The notes: generated from the sequence alone by a model not told the origin. A stretch of DNA of 64,000 nt from Endomychus coccineus (GCA_958510875.1 OY294068.1:164336388-164400387); one strand, 5' to 3'; positions 24,961 through 37,080 are shown, numbered from the stretch's first letter. Numbers and translations: made by a program.

Positions 24961-25745
24961 CGACGGCAACTTGGGAAGTCCCCGAAAAATGAAACAAGAA
25001 ATGATTTATTTGGTCAAAACTTATTTTATTTCTCAACATAATCTCCTTGTAGCACATTACACTTCGTCCAACGTTTGTCTGATTTTTCGATCCCTTCCAA
25101 ATAATACGATTTTGGCAATCCTTTAAATAAACGTTTGTTTCAACGATGACCTCATCGTTGGAGCGAAATCTGTTTCGTCGAACCATTTCTTCAATTTTGG
25201 AAATAGATAAAAATTGCAGGGGGGCCAAATCCGGAGAATACGGTGGATGACGAACTAATTCGTAACGCTATTTATGCAATTTTGGCATTGCGACAGCGGA
25301 CATGTGCGTTTGTTGTCCATTTGGAAGAGCACTTTTTTCTTTGCCAAATGCGACCGCTTTCGCTTCAAATCGGCATCGAATCGATCCAACAGCTCTGCAT
25401 AATATACGCCCGTGACAGATTTGCCATTTTCAAGGTATTCGATATAGACGATACCGTGTGCATCCCAAAAAACTGTTGCCATGACTTTATTGGCCGATAA
25501 CCCCACTTTGCCTTCTTCGTCTTCGATTCGCCAGAACAAGTTCACTGTTTCGACTGTTCTTTGATCTTTGGTGTGTTGGGCTAGATCCATGTTTCGTCCA
25601 CGGTTACGAAACGGCGCTAAAAATTCGTCTTATCGCGCTTGAACATTGCCAAAAACTCCTTTGGAGTTGTCACACTTTCGCGCTTGTTGTCAACATACAG
25701 CACTCATCCGGCAGATAGCTTTCTCATATTCAAAAATTTATGCAA
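24961..25745 (-). mobile_element. Mariner copy 2, 5'-truncated
   Basis: The reverse strand encodes the C-terminal two thirds of mariner transposase in two main frames. One (25590-25255) includes VGLSANKVMATVFWDAHGIV and VLFQMDN, the second catalytic aspartate region. The other (25228-24938) is the C-terminus. The element end CGACGGCAACTTGGGAAGTC starts at 24961 next to TA. Similarity stops near 25745, so the transposase N-terminus and the other end are missing. Confidence 0.8.
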
Positions 25746-26349
25746 ACATATTTTATCTCCAAGCGGCAATTCTAGGTTAGTCAGTTATTTGTTAGTTTAT
25801 TTTTAGATGCAATAACATAAACTGAACGTAAGAGATCATATTTGTAATTTTCTAGTTGTACTATTGCTATAGGCAATTTTATTTATGATTTTAAATTGAT
25901 CCATATAATGTAGGTCCACTTGGGTTCATATCTGTACCCTGAAATATTTCTGGTGTTGCAATTGGATCTTCGATTTCTGCGATGAAATCCTTTTTTCAAT
26001 TGACTTTGGTGGTATTGGTAGAATATTTATTGTTTTCAATAATGCTTCGTTCTGCAACTATGATATCTTGGGTTATATAACTGTAGCAATAGAATTCTCG
26101 GGCTTAGTTAAAATCAATTAACTACTGATTTTCTTTTGGTTAATATATAGAAATAAGTTTGTTCTAAGTAAGATTATTGGTAATATCATAGGATTTTCAA
26201 GTTTTGATAAATACGACTAATTTATTTTTTGTTCATTCGGTGATTCTTTCATATTGGTAGTAGCTGAATTTCAAATCAAAATTCTGTTTTATTCGTATTT
26301 TACTATTCAATTAATTCAATTAGAGTAGACGTTATCAAATAATTTTTAT
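25746..26349. other. AT-rich, nothing recognised
   Basis: No supported feature was found here. Confidence 0.5.
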
Positions 26350-27065
26350 CCTGGCGATAGATAGATAGATAGATAGATCACTTTATTGCAATTACCATTA
26401 AAATGATTTACAAAATTTCAAACTTATACCTAAACCTAACCTTAATACTAAACTAGAATATATAATGAATCATTGATGAGATAAAACGAAACATAATAGC
26501 TGTAATAGAAAAATTGATCATTTTTATAAAGGGAACATACCACGTGAATAAAAAAAAATGAATTATTAAAGTATGAAATTGAGAATTTACTAGATATGTG
26601 TCATAAGTTCTTTATCACATTCGTATTCTTTCACGGAATAATAAGCTTTACTGGTACTTTACTAGTAATGTGAATATGGATTTCTTAAATAAGTTTTGAT
26701 TTGTTAAGTCTTTTATGTTTGGTGGTAATTTGTTGAATATATGTATTGATTTATAAAATAAACTATTAGCATATGTAGAATTATAAGCATTGATAGGTTG
26801 AAGAAATTCTCTTTGCCTCGTTGGATAACAAACTATGAACGTCGTTATTTTTTAGAATATATTTTTTTCTATTATAAACCAAAAGCAGCAACGCATATAT
26901 GTACATTGACGGCACAGTTAAAATATTGTGTACTTTGAAAACCTCTCTACAAAAATCTCGCCATCCCAAGCCAGCAATTATTCGATATGAGAAAGCTATT
27001 AATTGGCATAAACAAATGTTCATATATGTTGTTATGATTTCATTTCCTAAACAATAAAATGATAG
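26350..27065 (-). pseudogene. LINE-D non-LTR 3' end with GATA tail
   Basis: The reverse-strand frame 27023-26781 contains RIIAGLGWRDFCREVFK, then HNILTVPSMYIYALLLLV and KNNDVHS. This matches the C-terminal, post-RT region common in insect Jockey/CR1-type LINEs. After a stop, a related stretch continues (LPPNIKDL), then an AATAAA just before a (GATA)n run at 26356-26378 that forms the 3' tail. The RT core is absent, so the copy is 5'-truncated. Confidence 0.65.
26356..26378. repeat. (GATA)n microsatellite at LINE-D 3' end
   Basis: Nearly six GATA units lie directly behind the LINE-D polyadenylation signal, as expected for a LINE with a short simple-repeat tail. Confidence 0.9.
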
Positions 27066-27506
27066 AATTAGAACTTACCGAACATTGAAAATCAGAAAAG
27101 ATTTATAAAAAGATATTATATGGAATTAAAAACAATATTAAAAGTTAAATAATAGTTAGTATAATATTATGAACAATGTAAAACATAATATACAACAATG
27201 TAATTAGAATAAAAGTGTAAAACAAGAACTTCATTGAAAGTGAATAAACGTACAGTGTTACGAAGGCAGAAATCATAATTAAAATGATTACAAAAACTAT
27301 CATGAGATAGCACAAACTATTGAAAAATGTTGTAGATATAAGTTAGGATTAGTAAATTTGAATTATATAATGTTAAAGAAATGTTATTGATATATTATAT
27401 TATGTATTAGTTTTTAATAATGACAACTGTCAAATTTATAATAATTATAGGAATAATCATATTAATAATAACCTAATCATAGGTTATCTTATACCAAAGT
27501 GTGTGG
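27066..27506. other. AT-rich, nothing recognised
   Basis: Very AT-rich with no supported feature. Confidence 0.5.
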
Positions 27507-28690
27507 AAAAATGTAGGCAATATGAATTTAAAAAGAAGGAATCATTATCATTTAAAATAAGATGAAAATCTCCAATAATTAAAAATTTAAAGAATACTAA
27601 GTTCTGATTGGTCGAGGCGATTTTATAGACGTCAGACTAGTAACAATGTAATAGTTCTGTCAGTTTGCAACAATCAACAAAGCATTCTTGATAGGTAAAC
27701 TAAGCACCTCATTGGTTAATTTTGAAAATACTTAGCGTCGGTTTTGAAGGCCTATAAAAGGCATCTGAAGACAAGCCAAGTTAGTTAGCCATCAACATCT
27801 GAAGAGTCAAGGTACTCAAGCTAATCATAAAATTTCCATAACCTTAGTTTTTGGATAAACATCGGTGAACCCAAGTGTTCCAGTAGCTTCGTAAGGTTGA
27901 AAGTAGCCGAAGCAAATAAGTAATTTATACAAGTCAAGTAGTGTTCCCAGTCTTCGAACAAAGTTTTTTAAAAGTTATTATAACCATAATTCACAAGTAG
28001 CATCGTATAATAGTTAGTCTTCGACAACGTTCCAATACATCATTTGAAGTTTTATATCTTTTGAAAAAGAATAAGACAAGTTAACAATTATCAACAGTTC
28101 CTGATTTCTAAAGAAGTAACCACATTGTTTACCTGTGATTTGTGAATATCAAAGAAATTGTGTACCTACGGGTAAAGTGAATTATCAAATTAATAAGAAA
28201 ATCAAGCCAAGTGAACATTGCCTACATTTTTAAAAACATATTCTTGGATATAAACTAAACGTAAGTTTATTCATTATTTCTCCATTGTATTATTATCTGT
28301 CTGTAAATCTGAAAGAAAGATTGTAGATTATAACTTTGTAAACAAATATTAATAGTGAATAATTTTGAGGTTAAATCATAGATCTATTTGAACATAAAAT
28401 TGTTAAAATTGATACTCGAGATAAAAAATAGAGTCATAGAAATTTAAATATAAAAGTTTTTAACATTCAAAGAACATTGTGTTTAATTCCATAGATATAA
28501 AATGAGAAGGTAAAAGTTCATTATTCAAATCAAAACAAACATAAGATTTAAAATACAAATAAAAGCTAGCCGGTAGAATTCAAAACATTGAAATACTCAA
28601 ATCAATATTCAAATTAATTCAAATCATAATTAAAGAATAAAACTCAGTTAAGAGTTTTTATATCAATTGTCACCACAACGTGGGGCAAAA
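27507..28690 (+). repeat. Candidate LTR remnant or inverted-repeat element
   Basis: A perfect 15-bp inverted pair (AAAAATGTAGGCAAT at 27507-27521, its reverse complement at 28217-28231) bounds 725 bp that contain a TATAAAAG box at 27753. Further on, GTCACCACAACGTGGGGC at 28669-28686 resembles the primer-binding/leader segment after the 5' LTR of insect LTR retrotransposons. No gag or pol frame follows, and no matching second LTR was found. The inverted pair is directly visible; the LTR reading is an inference. Confidence 0.35.
27753..27760 (+). promoter_or_regulatory. TATA box candidate
   Basis: TATAAAAG in a locally GC-richer setting (AAGGCCTATAAAAGGC), with a TTAGTT initiator-like site about 25-30 bp downstream. 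It most likely belongs to the LTR-like remnant rather than to a host gene, as no coding sequence follows within 1 kb. Confidence 0.4.
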
Positions 28691-29530
28691 TAAATTGTTT
28701 TTATACCAATATATTAAACAAATAAATGAATAGAAACTATAATTTTATTCAAAGTAATAGTCGAGAAATTAGAACCATTTTTCTTGTGGACGAATGAGAA
28801 AATGGCTGATATCGGTGGACTTGTTAATATTATTAAGGATGTGATATGAATAGAAGAGGTAACAACAGAACCAGAAATAAAGCGTTGGTCGCGGTTCATA
28901 CGGATGGTAAGCGGAGAACTGGTGATGGGGTGTGTAACCCTATACCTCTTATAATGTCCCAGTTTATAAATATTAGATTGGCGCTATTCACTGCTCGTCA
29001 ACTGATTGTTAAGTTCGGCTCTTTAATAATACCATCACACCGACAGAACACGCTCTGCTGTCTCCACCAGTGACATTCTTTAAACAACTCTACCGTTTCC
29101 TTCTGTTTTTTCCCACTATCGCATTTCTCATTAACTATTTTTGTAATCAAAGAAGCACTAAATTAAATTAATTCAATGAATGCACACCTTTAACTGCGAA
29201 TGTTTTTTATTTCCCTTTATATCACCTGCTGCAGTTCCTTCAGATCAAAATGTACCTTCGTCATAGAGTAATCACAAATAAAACATTGGCAATGCATTCA
29301 TCTGTGATTTAATAGTTTGATCAATGAAAGTGATGTAAGCATCCAAATTGTACCTACTCAACAATTTTTCGAAATTTGGAAGTTGCATATTTTCCCTTCC
29401 TTCACTACACGTAGTTGGTTCATAGTGTAAGGGAAGCTTTAGGTAACAAAAGATTACCGAATGCCCGAATGGCCCTCGTTCGTTTTGAACTTTCGCCAAA
29501 GCAATTGACAGAAATTTCATTTCCAATATA
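28691..29530. other. Intergenic, leading into LINE-A
   Basis: No supported gene. The last ~250 bp may already belong to a decayed upstream part of LINE-A. Confidence 0.4.
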
Positions 29531-29539
29531 TTTCCTCCC

Positions 29540-31064
29540 CTAGCTACAGATGAGGGCACAGTGGCTACTACACCACAAGAAAAAGCCAACATTTGTGCTG
29601 GAATGTTTGCAGCTAATTCCGCTTTGGATCTTCAAGGGAAGCGCTCTCTTAATATTGCTGTCATCGATGGCCATATGCCTGAAATTGTCTTTCGTCCAGA
29701 AAACAATTAGGAGCATTTAGATTGATCTCAATACCGAAAAGTGTATTGGGCCAGCCGGAATTCCACCTGTCGTTCTCAAGAAATGTGCCCCTGAGTGAAC
29801 ACCAGTTTTCTGCAGGTTGTTTGAATTTTCATACAAGCTTGCAAGACAGCTAGAGTTGAACCAATTAAAAAAAAAAGGAAAGGAGAAGACTAATAATTAT
29901 AGAGTCATTGCACTATTATGTATGATCTCTGAAGTGATGGAGAGAGCAATCGGCATCGAGCTCATCCAATACCCAGAGAGCTCCAAAATCGTAAATGACC
30001 AGTAATATGGCTTTCCTCAACAGAGATTAACAGGACACCTGCTTGCATACGTGACACATGTCTATGGAAAAATTTGGGGAATCTGTAGCTGCAGCATTGG
30101 AAATCTGAAAATCATTTGACCAAGTCCGACACCAAAGTATCCTTGAGAAACTTGCTTCATATGGATTGCCGCCTCAACTTTGTTGCTTACTATCCAGTTT
30201 TTTCTCAGATAGATTACTTCATGTGGTGCTTGACGGAGATAAAATGTCTACCAATGCTGGTTTTCTATAGGGATCTGTCTTGGTACCAGCTTTGATCCTG
30301 CTCCATATCAACGACATATTGAAAGTGACCACCTGTCTAGTCCTCAACTTTGCATCTACAGCCCTTATGGTATTCAGTGAAGCCAGAGGAGCAAAATAGA
30401 GACAGGTTAACGCAATCAATGGAGATCTGGGAACGATTTTGCAATGAGGATCTGTTAATCTAGTAGAGTTCAATACAACCAAAACTCAAGCTTGTATCTT
30501 CTTCAGGAAGATGGATCCCACAATCCCTAATATGATGATGTCAGGTACAACCATTCCTATGAAGCCTTCCATATCCATGTTTGTGATCACCACCAGCAAC
30601 AAGGGTTCTGTGGCTGGTGGGACAATGTGAGGTCCATTGCGAAAACCGTTCCACAAAAACTTGGTCTTCTGTTTCGTTCCAAGAGCTACTATCCCAGCAT
30701 CTTCTCATAATCTACAAAGCACAGATTCGACCTGTCCTGGAGGTCCTGTTCACATGTTTCGAGTTCTGCTCCGAAACATACGCTGAAGCTCTTGGATTCT
30801 ATCCAGAAGAGAGGCATTTGACTGATTGAAAATGTCACACTTACGAATTCGTTGACCTCTATAGAAAATCGTAGAAAGATGAGCGATCTCTACCTTTTCT
30901 ATAGATATTTCCATAATCCATGTTCACCAGAAGTCTCGTGTGTTATTTCATCATCATGAGAAATTCCAGATAGGTGGACTAGACGAGCTGAAGCTAGTCA
31001 CCCCTTCATTGTCAAGCTCGAGACCGGCCGAAGTTCTCCCTACCAGAGTTCATTTTTCCATCGA
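29540..31064 (+). pseudogene. LINE-A non-LTR retrotransposon, decayed copy
   Basis: Reading through frameshifts, the plus strand gives the pre-RT linker (TPQEKANICAGMFAANSALD), the RT start (NNYRVIALLCMISEVMERAI at 29893), the palm blocks around 30100-30330, and the thumb and C-terminus ending SLP-type near 31060. No RNase H follows, so a Jockey/CR1-like family is the best guess. The same family recurs at 33780, 37085, 43365 (minus), 48150, 54055, 54820 and 60835 (minus). This is the most complete copy, yet every block is broken by stops. Confidence 0.75.
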
Positions 31065-31097
31065 CTAGCGAAGTTGTGGAACTATTCGCCTAGCGAG

Positions 31098-31150
31098 GTG
31101 TGTGTGTGTGTGTGTGTGTATGTGCGTGTGTGTGGGTGTGTATGAGTGTG
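31098..31150. repeat. (TG)n microsatellite, interrupted
   Basis: TG dinucleotides with a few substitutions, directly after the LINE-A fragment. Confidence 0.9.
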
Positions 31151-31647
31151 GGGCGTGTATGTAACCCAATATTGATACGATTGCCCTGTTCCTATTAGTC
31201 ATATGAATTTGAAATTTTGCGACATCAGTGTGAAGTCTATTTATGCGTTTACTCTTTGGCAAATTTTGATACTTCATGAGGCAGCAGGTGACAGGTTATA
31301 TTATAGTGTTGCAATACGAAAGTCAACCTATGAACAGTATGTAACATAGAGTAGTAGAATACATTATGTAAACTATTTTGATAAAGTTGTAATGTCTTCC
31401 ATTAGTGTTTCCTAAATCATTTCCAATATATTTTCTCTTCCTACAATCATACATTTGACACGCAAAAGTGTCTGAAACCTATTTTGCTTACAAATGTGAG
31501 CGAAGTCAGTGATCGATTGATCACAGTTTATTCTCTTATTGAATTCTTGACATTGTTAAGAGTCAATTGCCGAATAATATTCTTTCTCGCAGTAGTTCCA
31601 GTCTTTTCTCTATACTATCCATAGGACAAGAAATTTGCGCTCCAATA
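31151..31647. other. Nothing recognised
   Basis: No supported feature lies between the microsatellite and the SINE. Confidence 0.5.
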
Positions 31648-31660
31648 TATACGAGTCTTT

Positions 31661-31837
31661 TTTTTTCCATTGGTTCGGCATTGACCAGGTCATTTGCCAC
31701 GTAGTTTGAACTTAATATATATATACCACTTCTACGGGCCATCGGAAAAATTCCGCAGTCGCAGGATTCGAACCCGCGACCAGCAGCCACAGTGATTATA
31801 AGATTGATTCCTATACCACTGAGCTACCAGGCCCGAT
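31661..31837 (-). mobile_element. tRNA-derived SINE with 13-bp target duplication
   Basis: Minus-strand sequence starts GGGCCTGGTAGCTCAGTGGT, a good RNA polymerase III A box. About 50 nt later it has GGGTTCGAATCC, a perfect B box. A body of about 80 nt follows and ends in an A-run. The acceptor stem cannot pair, so this is not a tRNA gene. TATACGAGTCTTT occurs on both sides (31648-31660 and 31838-31850), a textbook target-site duplication. The insertion looks fairly young. A related element is at 32210-32422. Confidence 0.9.
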
Positions 31838-32209
31838 TATACGAGTCTTTGAGTCTTAAAAAGTTGATATATGTGGTTCTTGATACAAACAGTCTTTCAA
31901 CTCAGGAACAGGTAAATTATACAACAACTAGCACTATTTTGGAACTACTTTCTGGGCAAAATTGATGGAAGTTTAATTTAGAATTAATTGCTTCTTCATC
32001 AGCGTAGTACTGATATAGGATACGTTTGGGGATCAATTTATTATGATGATTCAGTTGATAAAAGATACATGAAATCATCTATCAGCAATTAATAAAATAA
32101 GGTTGCTGGAGCTACATCGTATTGGACCATTTTTTTTTGTCTACAGGTGGTTGAAAACCCTTTATGGACACCTCACGAGCCTGTAACATCCCGTAAGGTA
32201 ATGTGAGAG

Positions 32210-32422
32210 TCTCCGAGTCCGAATTTAATCATCAGATATACCCACTAAACACTCCACCTCGTGTGGTAGACTCGATCCTGCAATCAGGCCAGTCTTGATG
32301 ACACTTAGGCTTGACGGCCCATTGTATCTTACCTCACCACTTTCTCGGGCCATCGGAAAAATTCCGTAGTCGCTGCCACAGTGATTAAAGATCGATGCTT
32401 CTACCACTGAACTACCTGGCCC
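32210..32422 (-). repeat. Second SINE copy, B box deleted
   Basis: The minus strand begins GGGCCAGGTAGTTCAGTGGT and continues with GAATTTTTCCGATGGCCCG, as in the SINE at 31661. The segment with the B box is missing: CACTGTGGCAGCGACTACGG replaces the longer form. It extends further on its 3' side than the first copy. Loss of the B box should make it unable to drive its own transcription. Confidence 0.7.
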
Positions 32423-32461
32423 AACAATTATAGCATGTACGTTCCTTTTAAAATAAGTACC

Positions 32462-32482
32462 TCATCATCATCATCATCATCA
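32462..32482. repeat. (ATC)n microsatellite
   Basis: About seven CAT/ATC trinucleotides immediately before a LINE-B fragment. Confidence 0.9.
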
Positions 32483-32489
32483 CTTTAGG

Positions 32490-33050
32490 GGAGGGGCTCA
32501 GCCTCCATATGCACTTTGGTCACTTAGTTGGGTCCATTGTGCGTTTCGTGGTCAGAAGCCTATTCTTTTCTAGCAAGCTTATCGCCCGCCAGAAACCCAG
32601 ATTACTGCCAATGCTGGCTTCCATAAGTTCTTCTAGAAGCAATTTTAATTCTCCGAAGTGTCATTGCCTGAGGGATGCCAATGCTGGACATTCCAACAGG
32701 ATGTGAGAGGCAGTTTCCTCCGCCTCTATGCATTTCCTACATATTGGGTCATCTGTGATGCCCATAGTATGGAGGTGTTTGTTAAGACGACCGTGATCGG
32801 TTAGGATGCCAGTCATCTCTCTCATGCCCTTTCTGTCCAGAGAAAGGAGTTTCTTTGAGAGCCTCCTCCCGCCTCAGAAGCCTGACCTACCTTAGACGCA
32901 TCCGTGAACTATACTAGGCCGTCTGGTGCCAGTGAGGTGAGAGTTTCGTTACTCCAATCCCTTCTATCCGAGATGACGATTTTGGGAGAAGTGAGACATA
33001 TAACTGGGATCAGGCTATCTTGCTTCATTTCTAGTATGTGGCATTTAAGT
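32490..33050 (-). pseudogene. LINE-B fragment: RNase H and C-terminal zinc-knuckle tail
   Basis: The minus strand encodes, in broken frames, an RNase H start with a TDAS-type core, then a tail with MGITDDPICRKCMEAEETAS and LECPALASL. That cysteine/histidine tail is typical of I-superfamily LINEs. It matches 18700-19430 closely at the nucleotide level (for example CTTGCTTCATTTCTAGTATG at its inner edge). Confidence 0.65.
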
Positions 33051-33779
33051 ACCTACATGTAGTTGGTTCTTATGAAGTAGCTTGTATCGAATCGATCAAC
33101 TCCCAAAATGACTATTATATATGAATTACACAAAAATTATATTAATCACGATTCATTCTCAAGTCGTTCAATGTGTTCTATAACCCCAAAAAATGGTTAA
33201 AGTATCCTATTCTGATTCTGCTTCGGAATGAACTTGCTGAATCGAATTTGTATTTGATTACTTGGGTTAAAAAAATGAGAAGCGGGTAAGATGAAAGCAT
33301 TGAAACGAACAGGTACAAGTTCAAACCTTTTATGCGGTCATTTTAAAAGTAAATCTATATAATACGTATAGCGCTTGTATCACCTGATATGTGGGGATAT
33401 TAAGTAATGGTGTTGTGTTGTCTAATGGGTAAAAGATAGAGGGTTAAAGAGAACACAATGAGAGTGTAATAGGTCGCATCCTCAGATCAGATAACAAACA
33501 GAGCGCCTGTATTGATTGTACCGACAAATAAAACCGATATGTGAAAAAATCTCGGAGTTATATTGAAGAAAATGCTCATTTAGTTTCAAATTCACAATAA
33601 TTTCACTAATGTCTAACAAACCTTCCATACACGTTCTATATTCCTGGATTACAATACAAATCATTTTTGCATATCGCACACTAACTGAGAATGAGAGCGT
33701 CACAACTCAAAAATGTTGATTTGTGGGAGAAAGGGGTTAACGAGCAGTGACTTATTCATAGAATGATGTTATCGAAGTA
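33051..33779. other. Nothing recognised
   Basis: AT-rich, with only chance reading frames. Confidence 0.5.
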
Positions 33780-33995
33780 ATGAGATCACATTTTGAAGAT
33801 CTGATAATCTAAGTAGATTTTAATACAACCAAACTTCAAGGTTTTTTTTTGTTCAGAAAGGCAGATGTCACAATACCTAATATGATGATGTTAGGTACAA
33901 CTGTTTCTATGAAATCCTGAATATCCATGCTCGGTATCAACACTAATAGTCCAAGCAATAGAAAGATGTCCGTGCGGAAAATGATACCTGGAGAA
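33780..33995 (+). repeat. LINE-A fragment
   Basis: Shares with other LINE-A copies the blocks GATCTGATAATCTA, TTTTAATACAACCAAA and CCTAATATGATGATGTTAGG, followed by TACAACTGTTTCTATGAA. It covers only the segment after the RT palm. Confidence 0.7.
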
Positions 33996-35485
33996 AAAAA
34001 TATGAGCTTATAGGAAATTGAACTTGAAGGCGAGTTTCTGTTTCATGCAACTCGATCCGAAATGGCGAACATATTGTAAGGGTACAAATTACTCTCACTT
34101 TTGGATGAACTATAAGTTCTATTTTATCGCTTGGTTGCCGACAGCTACAGTGAAGACGGTCGTGAGTTATATTTTAGATGTTAAAATTTGGGCACCAGAG
34201 TATTTTCAACCTACAAACACCCAAAGTCCCCAGGTTAAATTCCCTTGAAAGTATACAAAAAAATGAAAGACCTGTACCCAGAATGATTGAAATTTACTGG
34301 TAATTGAAATACTATTGTTGATACAATTTATAACAGAGCTTAATATTAATGAGTTATGAAGTGCATGAATTGAAGTATGAATGAAGTTAAATTTCTTAAA
34401 TCACAGTGAACAACAGTTAAATTTACATATCTATAAATACTCAAATGATTTTTCGAACGTTACATAACCAAAAGATGGGTAGCCCGACCTGGTAACTGCT
34501 GGGTAAGATGTTATACTTGCTCGATTATGGATTGGTACTTCCTACTTGATGTATGGATTCCTGCCACAATTCTAATACAGTTTCCACGATCACATCACAA
34601 GTCAATTAGCAACCTCTAAATCAGATTTTCCACAGCAGATTCAAGCCAACCTCAGAACTTCGTACACTTGTTGAATGTTTCACAACATAAAAAAAACCTG
34701 AAATCACGAAATGTTCAAACCTCTATTGCTCTATTGTCCTCAGAAGACAGACATGAACAGAATACATAACGATTGTTGAACAAAATTAGGACCAACCTAT
34801 ATCTTGTCCAGATATCACCTGGGAAGGCAGATTAATTCTTGAAGTTAGTGAATAAATCAAACGGAATTACAAAGATATTTACCTCATCACGATAGATTTT
34901 TTTTATCTTTTCAATGAAACAACTTTACTTCTGTCCAAAATCAGTCACGTTGAAACTAAGTTTTAATCCCCTAAGGTGCATCTATTACACAAATCTTTCC
35001 AATTATTCCACTCCAAATTGGTAATTGATGCCTTTGCTTTCAACGGAAGAATTTTCCGATAATTTGGTTCCTAACATAAGTTTGGTATCACCTCCCTGTT
35101 AAAATAACTTAGAAACTTTGCCTGTGCTTCGATGTCTCACAGAACGACCTCGACATAGGAGCGGTAACTACAGAGTTCGTCACTGAATAACCATGACTCG
35201 GAGAATATACGGTCTAGCATAGCTGACGTCACAGGAGTTAACCGATTGTAGTACAGCGGCCATTCCTAAGCCGTTAAGTGAAATTTACACGTTACAATAT
35301 CCTAAAAAATTGCCAAAGTTGCAAAAGGCGGTTTTTTTGAATAAGTAAGAAACTATAGCTTGGATCAAAAAAAGTTGAATGAAAAAGTTGTAGGTATTAT
35401 TAAGATCTATCGATTTGCTTCCATAATAATTATAGATATCTTGCATACTTTTCCAGTTATATTGAAAAAACCGTTAAAATTCGGA
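33996..35485. other. Intergenic, nothing recognised
   Basis: No supported gene. A short stretch at about 35110-35270 is less AT-rich but carries no recognisable feature. Confidence 0.45.
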
Positions 35486-35489
35486 GTAT

Positions 35490-36517
35490 CGAAGAGTCGT
35501 TAACGTTTCCATACTTGTTATTTGATGTAACATAATTTGGTTTAGTGATTTTCGTTGTGGTAGTATGACCTCAAAGGAAGCCGAACATTCTGGTCGTCCA
35601 ATTAAGGGTACAACGCCAGAAATCGTCGATAAAATCCATGGTATGATATTGGACGATCTGCGAGTCGAAGTGCACAAGCTTGCTGAGACTTTGGGCATCT
35701 CAATCGAACGGGAACGGAACATTTTACATAAATTGTTGAATATGAGAAAGCTATCTGCCAGATGGGTGCCGCATTCGATGTCTATCGACAACAAGCACCA
35801 CCGTGTGACAACTTCAAAATGTTTGGCGATGTTCAAGCGCGATAAGAAAGACTTTTTGCGCTATTTCGTAATCGTGGACGGAACATGGATCCATCATAAC
35901 GCACCAGAGACCAAAGAACAGTCGAAACAGTGGACTTGTTCTGGCGAATCGAAACCGAAAAAGGCCAAAGTGGGTTTATCGGCCAACAAAGTCATGTTGA
36001 CAGTTTTTTGGGATGCACACGGTATCGTCCATATCGATAACCTTGAAAAAGCAAAACGATCACTGGCGTATGTATATTATGCAGAGCAGTTGGATCGATT
36101 TGACGCCGATCTGAAACAAAAGAGGCCGCATTTGGCAAAGAACAACGTGCTACTCCACTATGATAACCCACCGGCACACAGGTCCGCAGTCGTAATGACA
36201 AAATTTCATGAATGGCGCTACGAATTGGTTCGTCATCCACCATATTCTCCAGATTTGACACCCTGCCATTTTTTATCTATTTCCAAGCTTGAAAAAATGT
36301 CCCGGCGGAAAGAGATTTGGCTCCAACGATGAGGTCATTGCTGAAACAAACGCCTATTTTAAAGGATTGCCGGAATCTTATCATTTGGAAGGGATCGAAA
36401 AATTATAAAAACGTTGGACGAAGTGTATCGGGGAGATTATGTTGAGAAATAAAATAAGTTTTGACCAAATAAATCATTTCTTGTTTCATTTTTCAGGGAC
36501 TTTTCACCTTGCCCTCG
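35490..36517 (+). mobile_element. Mariner copy 3, right end intact
   Basis: This copy has the longest surviving transposase frame. The right end (CTTTTCACCTTGCCCTCG, ending at 36517) is followed by TA, as expected. No matching left end is found around 35200-35500, so the copy is truncated on its 5' side. The N-terminal ~60 codons survive only in degraded form. Confidence 0.85.
35565..36332 (+). pseudogene. Mariner DD34D transposase, 255-aa remnant
   Basis: The frame covers most of a mariner transposase, usually about 345 aa. The HTH part is at residues 15-60, then the WVPH linker (67-70). The first catalytic aspartate is D105 (VDGTWIH, normally VDETWIH) and the second is D200 (LLHYDNPPAHRS). 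With 34 residues between, the third position is residue 235; it is His (YSPDLTPCHF) where Asp is required. FWDAHGIVHID (148-158) is well kept. The frame runs off into nonhomologous sequence at about residue 240-255 through a frameshift, while the true C-terminus continues in another frame to about 36450. Lacking its third metal-binding residue and both termini, it should be inactive. Confidence 0.9.
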
Positions 36518-36519
36518 TA

Positions 36520-37080
36520 GAGTATTTGCGGATCAGTTAATTAATATCAGCATTAACATGATACGATCTGAACGTTATATAACTCTACTAAGGTGAAAAT
36601 CGGGGCCACGAGACCTACAGAATTATTAAGTCTTCTTTATAAAATGCGGTTTTATTTCGACCCGTCGGCATTCTGTTCATAAGAAATAGCATACCAGTTC
36701 CATTGAATTGATCGAAATAAGAAGATATAATGAAATGATGTCAATAACTTAACTTTTCAGTGATAATTTGCTATTTATATGGTATCTTTTATCTCAGACT
36801 AGCTATATAATAATAATGCATAAAGTATATACAAATAGTATTAAAAGATAATGCAAAACAAGGTTTATGAAGGCAGATTCGTGTTCTCCAAACATTAATA
36901 TGCGTTAATACATTTGAGCATCCATAGAACGCCTAGGGTATATCAGCGGTAGTTGAACAGTCCCGTAATTGTGTAATTTATTACTTCTCTGAAAATCAAA
37001 AATATTCTACAACGTAACTATCTTAATACAATCATTGAAGGTTCTTAACATGACAAAACTACCAACTACAAACTAATAAT
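36520..37080. other. Nothing recognised
   Basis: No supported feature between the mariner and the next LINE-A copy. Confidence 0.5.

Noticed and set aside
29272..29592. 106-aa minus-strand frame
   Set aside because: Its 3' half is antisense to the LINE-A linker on the plus strand; no domain.
31755..31834. A tRNA gene on the minus strand
   Set aside because: A and B boxes are good but the acceptor arms cannot pair, and the unit continues into a body with A-tail and target duplications: it is a SINE.
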